Source: Flavobacteriales bacterium (GTDB taxonomy: Bacteria; Bacteroidota; Bacteroidia; Flavobacteriales_D; Crocinitomicaceae). From it: a DNA stretch of 38,619 bases. The position numbers and the translations under genes were made by a program. Where the stretch lies: assembly GCA_947500755.1 (NCBI GenBank), contig CANMTO010000023.1, forward strand, positions 1 to 38,619. The letters are read 5' to 3'. The notes under the pieces were generated by a model that did no database searches, was not told the origin of the DNA, and was given only the letters and a program-made list of their open reading frames with translations. Below, piece by piece: positions 1 to 8,555 of the stretch; the stretch's first letter is position 1, and every line of letters starts with the position of its first letter.

Positions 1-561
1 TCCTTGAAAGTAATGGTATTTTCAAAAAGCCAACAACAGCTGTGTTTATTAGATAACACCCTCACTGCGAATGGAGATTGCATCAATTTAGATGAGCTCG
101 ACTTGCTTAATGTGAGTGCCGTAGCATCGAGTAAACGTCCGGACATGATGTGGCTTTACGATGAGCTGAACAGCAAATTAATCCTGTTTAACTATGTTAC
201 AAAAACTGAAGTTCAAGGGGTCAGTAATTTACAGGGAATACTGGACATATCTGGAGAAATCGCATTGAATGAAAATGAATCAGGCCTATGGATTAGTTCA
301 AGGGATGGAAAAATTTGTCTACTGGATGACTTTATGAACGTAGTGCGCTGTGCTTCGGAATCAAATCAAGCAATGATTCCATTTGCTAATGGATTTTTCT
401 TTGTCAATGAGCACACCCTGTATTACCGAGATTTATTCGAAGGCGTGAATGAAGTTTACAAAATATCCACAACAGAAACGATACTTGAATTGTATATGTC
501 TAGTAATCAATTGATTGCTAGAACATCAAACGAACTAAAAGTGTTTATAATTCAGCGTTAA
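1..561 (+). CDS. C-terminal part of a propeller-like protein of unknown function (5' truncated by window edge)
   Basis: The frame is open to the first base of the window, so the true start lies upstream and the visible TTG at position 4 need not be the initiator. About 186 residues remain. They have short beta-strand-like repeats with W-[IL]-x-S/Y and aspartate-turn patterns (WLYDELNSKLILFNY, LWISSRDGKICLLDDF), the look of beta-propeller blades. No catalytic motif, membrane segment or sorting domain is seen at the C terminus. It ends 54 bp before the deoxynucleoside kinase gene on the same strand. I do not recognise the family; propeller fold is an inference from the repeat texture only. Confidence 0.6.
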   Translation, partial: SLKVMVFSKSQQQLCLLDNTLTANGDCINLDELDLLNVSAVASSKRPDMMWLYDELNSKLILFNYVTKTEVQGVSNLQGILDISGEIALNENESGLWISSRDGKICLLDDFMNVVRCASESNQAMIPFANGFFFVNEHTLYYRDLFEGVNEVYKISTTETILELYMSSNQLIARTSNELKVFIIQR

Positions 562-615
562 AATTCACCAAACTTCAATCCTTAATTTGTAATTTAGTCG
601 CTTAAAATCAAATCA

Positions 616-1230
616 ATGCACATTGCAATCGCCGGAAATATTGGTGCTGGTAAAACCACACTAACCAACATGCTTTCAAAACATTATGGGTGGGAAACAC
701 ATTTTGAAGACGTGGAACAAAATCCCTACTTGAATGACTTTTACGAAGACATGCAACGGTGGTCGTTCAACCTACAAGTATACTTCTTGAACAGTAGATT
801 TTCACAAATACAGGACATTCATTCGCAAGAAAAAACGGTAATTCAAGACCGGACGATTTACGAAGACGCTTATATTTTTGCGCCGAATTTGCATTCTATG
901 GGCCTAATGACTACCCGTGATTTTGAGAACTATTTCTCCTTATTTAATCTCATGGATTCCTTTGTTAAAGCACCAGATTTATTGATTTATTTGCGTGCAA
1001 GCATACCAACGCTGGTGAGTCACATTCAAAAACGAGGTAGAGATTACGAGGAAAGCATTCGTTTGGATTACTTGAAACGCTTAAATGAGCGCTACGAAGC
1101 ATGGATTTCCACCTATGACAAAGGCAAGTTATTAATCATAGACATCGATAATAATAATTTTACTGAAAGTCAAGAAGACTTAGGCAAGATTATAAATATG
1201 ATTGATGGTGAAATTCACGGCTTGTTTTAA
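616..1230 (+). CDS. Deoxynucleoside kinase (dNK/dGK family)
   Basis: Phosphorylates deoxynucleosides with ATP in the cytosolic salvage pathway for dNTPs. The 204-residue length fits the bacterial deoxyadenosine/deoxyguanosine kinase family. Visible motifs are the P-loop GNIGAGKT (residues 7-14), an acidic base-binding stretch EDVEQNPYL (about 31-39), the Asp-Arg-containing QDRTIYED (77-84, equivalent to the ERS/DRS motif) and an arginine-rich lid KRGRDYEES (139-147). Substrate choice (dA, dG or dC) cannot be read from sequence alone. Its TAA stop overlaps the ATG of hldD by one base (TAATG), so the two are probably translationally coupled although their pathways are unrelated. Confidence 0.92.
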   Translation: MHIAIAGNIGAGKTTLTNMLSKHYGWETHFEDVEQNPYLNDFYEDMQRWSFNLQVYFLNSRFSQIQDIHSQEKTVIQDRTIYEDAYIFAPNLHSMGLMTTRDFENYFSLFNLMDSFVKAPDLLIYLRASIPTLVSHIQKRGRDYEESIRLDYLKRLNERYEAWISTYDKGKLLIIDIDNNNFTESQEDLGKIINMIDGEIHGLF

Positions 1231-2237
1231 TGTCAAACAATGCCTCCATGCCAAACCCGAATCATAAACCAATTCTTGTAATTACGGGTGCAGCAGGATT
1301 TGTTGGATCTTGTCTATTGGCAGAATACGTGCGTAAAAACACCCACCACCTTGTTGCGGTAGATGACTTTAGCATTGAAAAGAAAGTAGATAATTTTATA
1401 CATGCATCCGATGTTGAATTCATCGATCGAGCGGTTTTTATTGATTGGTTTAGTCGGCATGCAGCACAGGTTGAGGCAGTACTTCACATCGGTGCACGCA
1501 CAAACACAACCGAACAAAATCTAGCGGTTCTAGACCATCTTAACCTCAGCTATTCGATTCGAATTTGGGAATTATGCACAGCACACCAGATTCCATTGGT
1601 ATATGCATCCTCCGCAGCTACTTACGGAAATGGGAAACATGGATATACCGATGACCATGCATTAATCCCATCGTTGAAACCCATGAATCCATACGGTCAA
1701 TCTAAGCAAGATTTTGATTTATGGGTATTAGCACAAGAAAAAACACCACCGTTTTGGGCGGGACTGAAGTTCTTCAATGTATACGGACCCAACGAATATC
1801 ACAAGGGAAGAATGGCATCCGTGGTGATGCATACCTTTAACCAAATCCAAGCAACGGGCACCATGAGCCTTTTCAAATCTCACCGGTCGGATGTTGCCGA
1901 TGGATACCAGTCGAGGGATTTTGTGTATGTGAAGGATGTAGTGAATGTGATTGTATTCTTATTGGAACAAAAGCCGAATTCTGCGATATACAACTTGGGT
2001 TCCGGGGTAGCGAATCCATTTTTTGAATTGGCTCGATTCACCTTTGAGGCCATGGGTAAGGAACCAAAGATTTCATTCATTGATACGCCCATCGATATCC
2101 GCGATACCTACCAATACTACACGTGTGCAGGCATGAGTAAATTGCGTGAATCAGGCTACACTCAAGCCTTTTACACGTTAAAGGAGGGTGTCTTTGATTA
2201 CGTGCAGCAATATCTGCTGCCACAAGCCTATTATTAA
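1230..2237 (+). CDS. hldD: ADP-L-glycero-D-manno-heptose 6-epimerase
   Basis: Extended short-chain dehydrogenase that interconverts ADP-D- and ADP-L-glycero-manno-heptose for the inner core of lipopolysaccharide. The Rossmann NAD(P) motif GAAGFVG lies at residues 20-26, the catalytic serine region SSAATYG at about 127-133 and the Tyr-x-x-x-Lys pair at Y155/K159 (YGQSK). A family signature, FKSH followed by RDFVYVKDV, is present near residues 215-240. Length (335 aa) matches the family. It starts on the ATG that overlaps the kinase stop by one base. At its 3' end it overlaps the convergent DUF6089 gene by the four bases TTAA, in which both stop codons sit. Presence of this enzyme indicates a heptose-containing LPS core. 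Confidence 0.93.
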   Translation: MSNNASMPNPNHKPILVITGAAGFVGSCLLAEYVRKNTHHLVAVDDFSIEKKVDNFIHASDVEFIDRAVFIDWFSRHAAQVEAVLHIGARTNTTEQNLAVLDHLNLSYSIRIWELCTAHQIPLVYASSAATYGNGKHGYTDDHALIPSLKPMNPYGQSKQDFDLWVLAQEKTPPFWAGLKFFNVYGPNEYHKGRMASVVMHTFNQIQATGTMSLFKSHRSDVADGYQSRDFVYVKDVVNVIVFLLEQKPNSAIYNLGSGVANPFFELARFTFEAMGKEPKISFIDTPIDIRDTYQYYTCAGMSKLRESGYTQAFYTLKEGVFDYVQQYLLPQAYY

Positions 2238-3073
2238 CGCAATTGGAAGCATTTTCTTCCCCTACCGAGGCGAACGCTTACCATACCCCCGGCGTATAAG
2301 TACCAATCTTTGGTGCTAGGATTCCCGCGATACCCATTCCGGGCACCGTCTATACTTTGGTTAGAAAGTGCCGCAGCCACATCTCCTGAATACTGTCCCA
2401 ACACTGCAGGATCTATAAAGGTGGCAGCATGAACATCATCCATGTAATCCGTAAATGTTTTTCGAATTCCTAAATCGATGTTAAATGTAACCCGTTTTCC
2501 GATTTGTGCTTTGGCACCGATTCCGAGTGGTACACACAATTGAAAATTACTGTAGGTTCCTTTTTTATTTAAGACCGTTCCTTGTCCTTCGGTTCCTAGA
2601 GGCCGTAATTCAACCTCTTCCCCATTGAAGCTTGTTTTTGGATTCATGTAGAACCCACCAATCTGCGTTAAAAAATACGCTGTACCTTGGATTTCTTTTC
2701 GCCCATTCTTTCTACCAAAATAAAAGGGCGCAAAATAGAATTCAACTCCAGCGGCCAGTTCTTTAATCTCTGAGTGAAAATTGAGGTTGCGATTCACTAA
2801 AATTGAATTCGAAGAATTCTTATCATCGGCTTCAATACTTCCCTGCAAATAGGAAACCCGCAATGCCATTCGTGTATGGAGGTTATAGCGATACATGAAA
2901 CTAAATGCCCATTGGCTATTCTTGAAAGGCATGAAGGGATTTAGGTCCCCGATATAGTACATTTGTCCGAGGGAAAACCCCAATTCAGATTGCGAAAAAA
3001 ACGTGGCTTGTTGCGCATTCATTTGACGAAAGCCAAGGAGTAAAAAACCCAATAAAATCAACTTATTCCGCAT
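2234..3073 (-). CDS. Outer-membrane beta-barrel protein, DUF6089 family (PorG-like)
   Basis: Secreted barrel protein of 279 aa. PorG of the type IX secretion system belongs to this family; other Bacteroidota paralogs have unknown roles, so PorG identity is likely but not proven. I chose the ATG at 3073 because it gives a clean signal peptide (MRNKLILLGFLLLGFRQMNA, then Q), while the longer frame only adds residues lying inside the upstream WD40 gene. Family hallmarks are SLGQMYYIGDLNP near the mature N terminus, TDYMDDV near residue 210 and GYRGNPSTKDWY near the C terminus. The start overlaps the WD40 stop by 11 bp. It is the last gene of the guaB-to-barrel run and overlaps the end of convergent hldD. 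Confidence 0.85.
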   Translation of the reverse strand: MRNKLILLGFLLLGFRQMNAQQATFFSQSELGFSLGQMYYIGDLNPFMPFKNSQWAFSFMYRYNLHTRMALRVSYLQGSIEADDKNSSNSILVNRNLNFHSEIKELAAGVEFYFAPFYFGRKNGRKEIQGTAYFLTQIGGFYMNPKTSFNGEEVELRPLGTEGQGTVLNKKGTYSNFQLCVPLGIGAKAQIGKRVTFNIDLGIRKTFTDYMDDVHAATFIDPAVLGQYSGDVAAALSNQSIDGARNGYRGNPSTKDWYLYAGGMVSVRLGRGRKCFQLR

Positions 3074-3920
3074 AAACCCAATGTGCGATTCGGTGATCGT
3101 CGGAAGCAGTAACGAAAGAATGAGCATTTTGTTGCACCAATTGGTTAACCGATTGTTGATGAAACGTAATTTTTTGAAGTGGCTTCCATGTTTCCATATC
3201 CCACACCTTAATTGATTTATCCCTACTGCAGGAAATGAGAGACTCCCCTACTTCAAGGATGCCGTAAATTACCCCACGATGCGCAGGAATAGATTTAACA
3301 CGCTCTTGAGCTTTCCAACGCGTTATATGTCCATCCTTTCCACCAGAAACCAATTGATTTGACGATGCTAAAAGTAAGCAATTCACGCCACCGTCATGGG
3401 CGTGCCACCGCTCTTGGATGGTGAATTCTTCGGTATTAAAACCTATAATCTCCCCTGATTTAGAGGCCAAATAGATGTTTTGTGTAGAATCTTGGTAAAC
3501 CATTGCTCGAATTTTATCGGAAGTAATTTGTTCCAAATACAGCCATTCATAATCTACGAAATCAAGAATACCAAGCCTGCCCGAGCCAAGACCAACCGCC
3601 AGCGTTAGGGAATTCAATACACAGAGCGAAAAAACCGCATCTCCGGTAAAATGATATTCGAAGAGCACGTTTCGTGTGGTGGGGTTAATCAAATAAAATT
3701 CGCCCGTTAAATAGCCAATTGCCAAGAGTTCAGCATGAATAGACAGCAAGGAAATTGGAGAGCTTTCGCTGCGTACCGTAAAGGGGAGTAGGTTTCCGGA
3801 ATTTAAATCAAGGGATTTAACGGTATTATCGGAAGATCCTGTAAACACAATAGCATCAGCAATCCCCAAGGTATAAATGGGGCCTTCATGAATCCTGTAT
3901 TCCGATTTTAGGATGAACAC
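3063..3920 (-). CDS. WD40-repeat protein
   Basis: A 285-residue cytoplasmic protein made of WD40 repeats, without a signal peptide. The clearest blades are GSSDNTVKSLDL near the N terminus, VSGGKDGHITRW, SCSRDKSIKVWDM and TASDDHRIAHWV at the very C terminus. That spacing fits a single seven-bladed propeller. Such proteins serve as protein-protein docking platforms; no enzyme domain is fused here. The start codon is GTG, six bases after the ComA-like gene; no in-frame ATG gives a sensible N terminus. Its position between ComA and the PorG-like barrel is the only hint to its partner. Confidence 0.85.
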   Translation of the reverse strand: MFILKSEYRIHEGPIYTLGIADAIVFTGSSDNTVKSLDLNSGNLLPFTVRSESSPISLLSIHAELLAIGYLTGEFYLINPTTRNVLFEYHFTGDAVFSLCVLNSLTLAVGLGSGRLGILDFVDYEWLYLEQITSDKIRAMVYQDSTQNIYLASKSGEIIGFNTEEFTIQERWHAHDGGVNCLLLASSNQLVSGGKDGHITRWKAQERVKSIPAHRGVIYGILEVGESLISCSRDKSIKVWDMETWKPLQKITFHQQSVNQLVQQNAHSFVTASDDHRIAHWVYAE

Positions 3921-3926
3921 GTGGGC

Positions 3927-4754
3927 TTATTCTTCGGACTCTTCTAATGCTTCGTGCTCGTCGTTGACTTGTTTCAACCGATCCGCATAATCTGGGGGTA
4001 AAAAATCAAAGAATGTATCTCCTCTTAATCCCAATCTTAGACATTCCAGGGGAATCATATCATTGGGTGCAATATTTCCAAGGTTAACATTGGCCCCGAA
4101 TAACTTAATAAACCACACCTGTTGATTCTTTTGTGGTGCTTCCCAAAGAATTTGTGTAGGATCTACCCGAGCAATGATGTGATTGATGAGCATCGTATGG
4201 GCTGTGCCATTCGGTCTAAACACACCAACATTCCCTGCTTCACGTCCTTCAGCGATTACTTTCCATGAACCGGCATTCAATTCTGCCTTCATCCAACTCA
4301 CCCATTTGAATGGAGAAACAATGATGCCAGAATCCTTTGACCCAACCTCAGAGAGCACGGTTCTAGACTTGGACATTTGTTTTATAAGCTTACACTTTTC
4401 TTTGTGGGGAATGATAATTGACCCATCGGAAATCTCTACTAAGTCCAGCCCGAGTCGATCTAATAGCCGTTGATAATCATCTACCAAACCACGCGCGTAA
4501 AAGGCTTCAAACAAGGTTCCTCCTAAATATGGACGAATGCCTGCCTCTTTATACAGTTTGATTTTATCTTCGAGCTTAGTAGTAACGTATGAAGTTCCAA
4601 AGCCAAATTTCACCAAATCTGTTAAATGTGCCGATGCTTCGATGAAATGTTCGGTTTCCCTCAAGCCCATTCCCTTATCCATCATCATAGTAACCCCTTC
4701 TTTTCGAGGCTTTTGTGGTCTTTCCGGGATAAACGGAAGTGTAAAATTACTCAT
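3927..4754 (-). CDS. Phosphosulfolactate synthase (ComA family)
   Basis: The family condenses phosphoenolpyruvate with sulfite to (2R)-phosphosulfolactate, the first step of archaeal coenzyme M synthesis and of sulfolactate synthesis in Bacillus. The 275-residue protein spans the whole TIM-barrel, with recognisable stretches GVTMMMDKG (residues 20-28), KFGFGTSY (49-56), YLGGTLFE (75-82), VEISDGS (106-112), EGREAGNVG (about 169-177) and ILWEAPQK (about 199-206). Bacteria of this phylum are not known for coenzyme M, so the product may feed sulfolactate or, more speculatively, cysteate for sulfonolipids. The start overlaps the TPR stop by 8 bp. An acidic tail (EHEALEESEE) closes the protein. Confidence 0.88.
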   Translation of the reverse strand: MSNFTLPFIPERPQKPRKEGVTMMMDKGMGLRETEHFIEASAHLTDLVKFGFGTSYVTTKLEDKIKLYKEAGIRPYLGGTLFEAFYARGLVDDYQRLLDRLGLDLVEISDGSIIIPHKEKCKLIKQMSKSRTVLSEVGSKDSGIIVSPFKWVSWMKAELNAGSWKVIAEGREAGNVGVFRPNGTAHTMLINHIIARVDPTQILWEAPQKNQQVWFIKLFGANVNLGNIAPNDMIPLECLRLGLRGDTFFDFLPPDYADRLKQVNDEHEALEESEE

Positions 4755-6150
4755 GGAACAAAGTTACAAAATCTTTGTGACTTTGAAGGGCGGGGTTCCA
4801 ATCCAGCAGGCACTGCGCTTGTTCTCGACTCAAAGCCACCAAGGATGAGAACAATAAAATAGCCTCAGGCATACGATTTAAATGAACTAAGGTATGAGTG
4901 AAGAGCAGTAAATATTCAGGATTATTCGCAAGCTCCATTTGAAAATCATTTAACAATTCGAGTGCTCCTATGGGACCCTGTTCTAGTAAAAAGAAGACAT
5001 AATCCCGCAAGATTTCTTCATCTTCCCAATCAAATTCCAAGGCTTGCGCAAAGTAATATCGCGCTTGGTCCAAGTTTTCTATTTTATGATAGGCGTTGGC
5101 TAGCACTAAATTTACAGAGGCATTTAGCGGATCACACTCTAGAGCCTTGTGTATGATCGTAATGGCTTCTTTGGTTTTTCCTTGAATGTCGGTAATAATT
5201 CCGATTCCTAACCACGCTTCATAAATGCTTGGATCTAGCTCAAGACTTAAGCGATAGTAGTTCAGGGCGATGTCATACTCTTTTAATTCCTCGTGCGCTT
5301 CCCCCAAATAGCATAAGGCCATCGGATCATCACCTTCTAGGCTCAAAACTGTCTTAAAGCGCTCTATAGCTTGAAAATACTTTGACAAGGAAAGATAGGC
5401 ATTGCCCATATTAAAATGAGAAGGAGCAAACTCATCAAAAATCAAGATGGAATAGTCATATGCCCATATGGCTTTGTCAAAGTCCTCCAATTTAGAATAG
5501 GCATTTCCGAGGTTATACCAAGCCATATTTGCATAGGGATTTTCTTCCAAGTAGCGCAAATACGTATTTATGGCGTCTTGATATCTCCCAACCCGATCAA
5601 AGGTAAATGCCAATTCATAGAGCAGCGACTCCGAATTTGAATTTTTCTCTAGTCCTTTGGTGAGTACCTCAATGCTGGCATCCATGTCTTTCTGTTTCTG
5701 ATAGGCAAAGGAAATATCCAAGTAAATTTCAATTTGATCCGGTTCATCTGCCAGGGGCAATGCCATGGATAAATAATGAATTGCCGATGAAAAATCTCCC
5801 ATTTCACTAAATATAGTTCCGTAAGTTACCCACACTTCAAATTGGGGCAATCCGGTTTGTTCAAGTGTGGTGAGCAATGAAATTGCATCCGAGAAGGATT
5901 TTAGTCCGCTTAGCGATTGAGCAATACGCAATTTAAACACGGGATTATAACTGAAGTTGGCATCTGCAATTTCTGCAGCGCGTTTGGCTTTAATGTAATC
6001 ACCTTCGGAAAAATAATGATCAATGAGTGCCTCCATGCGATCGCTGTCGATAAACCCAAGGGTGTTACCCGACAAAAAGGACTCGAACAGTGCTAGATCC
6101 CCTTGTAACTGACCCTCAAATAGTGCATCATCATCGTCATCCTCGAACAT
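4747..6150 (-). CDS. Large tetratricopeptide-repeat protein
   Basis: Nearly the entire protein is TPR repeats, roughly ten or more, with typical motifs such as AWYNLGNAYSKLEDFDKAIW, SHFNMGNAYLSLSKYFQAI and ALCYLGEAHEELKEYDIAL. There is no signal peptide, so it is probably cytoplasmic and a scaffold. I chose the ATG at 6150, giving 467 aa with an acidic N terminus (MFEDDDDDALFEG). A GTG at 6195 would add 15 residues, but a promoter-like TACTTTCG (minus strand, 6168-6175) lies between the two candidates. The stop overlaps the ComA start. The gene opens the downstream half of the operon after the inverted repeat at 6214-6246. Confidence 0.85.
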   Translation of the reverse strand: MFEDDDDDALFEGQLQGDLALFESFLSGNTLGFIDSDRMEALIDHYFSEGDYIKAKRAAEIADANFSYNPVFKLRIAQSLSGLKSFSDAISLLTTLEQTGLPQFEVWVTYGTIFSEMGDFSSAIHYLSMALPLADEPDQIEIYLDISFAYQKQKDMDASIEVLTKGLEKNSNSESLLYELAFTFDRVGRYQDAINTYLRYLEENPYANMAWYNLGNAYSKLEDFDKAIWAYDYSILIFDEFAPSHFNMGNAYLSLSKYFQAIERFKTVLSLEGDDPMALCYLGEAHEELKEYDIALNYYRLSLELDPSIYEAWLGIGIITDIQGKTKEAITIIHKALECDPLNASVNLVLANAYHKIENLDQARYYFAQALEFDWEDEEILRDYVFFLLEQGPIGALELLNDFQMELANNPEYLLLFTHTLVHLNRMPEAILLFSSLVALSREQAQCLLDWNPALQSHKDFVTLFHE

Positions 6151-6167
6151 GTCCAAATCGCTTTTAA

Positions 6168-6175
6168 CGAAAGTA
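6168..6175 (-). promoter_or_regulatory. Possible -7 element for the TPR-comA-WD40-barrel genes
   Basis: On the minus strand the bases read TACTTTCG, one mismatch from the Bacteroidota -7 consensus TAnnTTTG. It sits 17 bp before the ATG at 6150. I see no TTG at the -33 distance, so this is a weak call. Confidence 0.3.
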
Positions 6176-6213
6176 GGACATTCGATTCGGGTCACCTAAA
6201 AGTTGCCCTCTTT

Positions 6214-6246
6214 CTTTTCAACAAAATATTGTGTATTGTTGAAAAG
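6214..6246. repeat. 11-bp perfect inverted repeat between moxR and the TPR gene
   Basis: Arms CTTTTCAACAA (6214-6224) and TTGTTGAAAAG (6236-6246) are perfectly complementary around an 11-base spacer. The repeat begins four bases after the moxR stop and ends just before the TPR reading frame. Neither strand has a T-run after the stem, so it is not a textbook intrinsic terminator. It could be an mRNA-stabilising or intercistronic hairpin, or a protein-binding palindrome. Confidence 0.7.
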
Positions 6247-6250
6247 TGAA

Positions 6251-7204
6251 TTAAAGCAGCGCGGCTATAATTTTTTCCATGGAAAACCCATCTGCTTCTG
6301 CCTTGTAATTGCGCACCAAGCGGTGGCGTAAAATCGGTGCGGCAACAGCTTTCACGTCTTCAATATCCGGTGAAAATTTACCATTTAATGCGGCATGGCA
6401 TTTAGCCCCTAATACCAAATATTGGGATGCTCTAGGTCCTGCTCCCCAGGTGATATATTTCTTGGTCAATTCATGCACATACGGAGAATTTATCCGCGTT
6501 TTAGCCACTAACTTAACGGCATATTCTAAGACATTATCCGCTACAGGAATACGTCGAATTAAGGACTGATAATCTAAGATTTCCGCTCCTGAGATTACAG
6601 GATTCACCGTTATTGTTGAATCGGAAGTAGTGGCTTTAACGATGATTAACTCATCTTCATAAACCGGATAATCCACCCAAACATTAAACATAAAACGGTC
6701 AAGTTGGGCCTCAGGCAAGGGATACGTGCCTTCTTGCTCGATGGGGTTTTGTGTAGCTAACACAAAAAACGGTTTTGGCAGTACGTAACTTGTCCCTGCT
6801 GCAGTTACTCTGCGTTCTTGCATTGCTTCAAGCAGGGCTGATTGTGTTTTTGGAGGCGTACGGTTAATTTCATCCGCAAGGACCATGTTTGTGAAGAGTG
6901 GACCTTGAATAAACTTAAAATTCCGTGATTCATCTAAAATTTCAGATCCCACGATATCAGAGGGCATTAAATCTGGGGTAAATTGAATGCGATTGAATCC
7001 AATTCCCAAGGCGCTTGAAATGGTATTAACTAAGAGTGTTTTTGCCAATCCGGGAACACCAATCAGCAAACAATGTCCGCCCGAGAACATGGAAATCAAC
7101 ACCTGATCAACCACACCTTCCTGGCCAATAATCACTTTATGGATTTCAGCTTTAAGCTCCTTATAGCTTGCACTTAAGGCAAGTAATTTCTCTGAATCAT
7201 TCAT
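6251..7204 (-). CDS. MoxR-family AAA+ ATPase
   Basis: A chaperone-type ATPase of 317 aa with Walker A GVPGLAKT (residues 49-56), Walker B VLADEINR (108-115), sensor-1 ATQNP (150-154) and the following PLPEAQLDRF segment typical of MoxR. It is cytoplasmic. MoxR proteins usually sit next to DUF58 and vWA-domain (Bat) genes; none follows here, and the only vWA protein in the window is about 27 kb away. Instead moxR lies 4 bp after the SurA-like gene and before an inverted repeat, as part of the guaB-led run. The substrate cannot be inferred from context. Confidence 0.93.
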   Translation of the reverse strand: MNDSEKLLALSASYKELKAEIHKVIIGQEGVVDQVLISMFSGGHCLLIGVPGLAKTLLVNTISSALGIGFNRIQFTPDLMPSDIVGSEILDESRNFKFIQGPLFTNMVLADEINRTPPKTQSALLEAMQERRVTAAGTSYVLPKPFFVLATQNPIEQEGTYPLPEAQLDRFMFNVWVDYPVYEDELIIVKATTSDSTITVNPVISGAEILDYQSLIRRIPVADNVLEYAVKLVAKTRINSPYVHELTKKYITWGAGPRASQYLVLGAKCHAALNGKFSPDIEDVKAVAAPILRHRLVRNYKAEADGFSMEKIIAALL

Positions 7205-7208
7205 TGAG

Positions 7209-8555
7209 TTAGTTATTTATCCATTTATGCTGGTACGGACATTCTTTAAATTCCGCATCGATTCTAATATAGACATTACCAAGCTTTGCATCTACCCACT
7301 CCCTCAAAATCCGGGTGCGCTTATCGTTTTCAGCAGCTTGTTTTATTAGGGCATAATCGTCGCTCAGGTTTGCTCTGTGCGCAGCAATACGCTTCAATAA
7401 ACGAACAATCCTAATGCCTTGCTCTCGCGTCATAAAATCCATGTACAAATTTGGTTGAGTGACATCCCCTTCTTCCATGGCATCGGTCAATAAATATATC
7501 TGCTGATCGATCTCGTTCAAATCACTCATGTCCCACATTTGGGAAGCATTATTGGGATTGGTAATGATTCCTTTATTTTGTTTAGTCCCTGCATCGTTAG
7601 AAAATCTTGAAACCGCTTGCTCCCAAGTTAGTTCGTTCATCTTTAACATTCTGTAGCAAGAATCCATGCGCTGAGAAGCTCGATTAACCGCTTGAATGCT
7701 GAATTCCGGGCGAATCAACACGTGCAAACACACGAAATCCTCACCTGCACGGGAAATTAATTTAATAATGTGGTATCCGAACTCTGTTTCAATAATTTCA
7801 GAAACCTCATTGGGTTTCAATTTAAAGACCGTCGACTCAAATTGTGGAACCATCATGCCTTTGGTGGCGGCTATTTTACCACCCATGGGCGCACTTCCTG
7901 GGTCCATAGAATACACACGCGCTGTGGATTCAAAGGATTTCCCTGAAACTACGATCTCATTTCTTAAACCTACCAGTTTCTCATAGGCTATTTTTTTATC
8001 CTCCTTGGTGATTTCAGGGTAAATAACAATTTGCTGAAATCCTAATTGCATATTGATAAAAGGAATACTATCTGCGGGAAGCGTATTAAAAAACGAGGAG
8101 ACCTCTTTTGGGGTAACACTGAGAACACCGGTTATTGTTATTCGCATTTCATCCGCAAGCATTTTAGAACGAATAGACTCGCGAAACTTATCTTTAATTT
8201 CGCTGTAAGTCATGCCATAAAACTCCTCCAGTTTTTGACGTCCACCCATTTGTTGTTGAATTAAGCGCAAGCGATTTTCCATGTCGGAATCTACTTGCTC
8301 GTCGGCAATTATTACGCTATCAAGTTTCGCTTGGTTCACTAACACTTGTTCAATCATCAACTCTTCGAGCATGCGGCACCTGAAGGAACTATCAATCGCA
8401 ATATTTGCCTCCTTGGCCTGCATTTCTTGAACCTTCAAGTCTGAAAGTAAAATGATGTTATCTCCAATTTGTGCTGCAATTTTGTCTAAGACTCGGGGCT
8501 GCGCCTGTACAGCGATCACACAAAACAATAACAAAGAAAGCACATATACCCTCAT
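7209..8555 (-). CDS. SurA-like periplasmic peptidyl-prolyl cis-trans isomerase
   Basis: A secreted folding factor of 448 aa. A signal peptide (MRVYVLSLLLFCVIAVQA, then Q) is followed by a SurA N-domain (about residues 20-150) and one clear parvulin domain (about 170-268, with DPGSAPMGG and the terminal FGYHIIKL). A second parvulin-like region (about 275-390) is degenerate. By family knowledge it assists folding of outer-membrane barrels in the periplasm, which fits its linkage to a second PPIase and, further down, a PorG-like barrel. The ATG overlaps the preceding stop by one base (TAATG on the minus strand). Confidence 0.88.
   Translation of the reverse strand: MRVYVLSLLLFCVIAVQAQPRVLDKIAAQIGDNIILLSDLKVQEMQAKEANIAIDSSFRCRMLEELMIEQVLVNQAKLDSVIIADEQVDSDMENRLRLIQQQMGGRQKLEEFYGMTYSEIKDKFRESIRSKMLADEMRITITGVLSVTPKEVSSFFNTLPADSIPFINMQLGFQQIVIYPEITKEDKKIAYEKLVGLRNEIVVSGKSFESTARVYSMDPGSAPMGGKIAATKGMMVPQFESTVFKLKPNEVSEIIETEFGYHIIKLISRAGEDFVCLHVLIRPEFSIQAVNRASQRMDSCYRMLKMNELTWEQAVSRFSNDAGTKQNKGIITNPNNASQMWDMSDLNEIDQQIYLLTDAMEEGDVTQPNLYMDFMTREQGIRIVRLLKRIAAHRANLSDDYALIKQAAENDKRTRILREWVDAKLGNVYIRIDAEFKECPYQHKWINN

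Noticed and set aside
4183..4862. Overlapping plus-strand frames in comA/TPR
   Set aside because: Antisense to two well-recognised genes and mutually overlapping.
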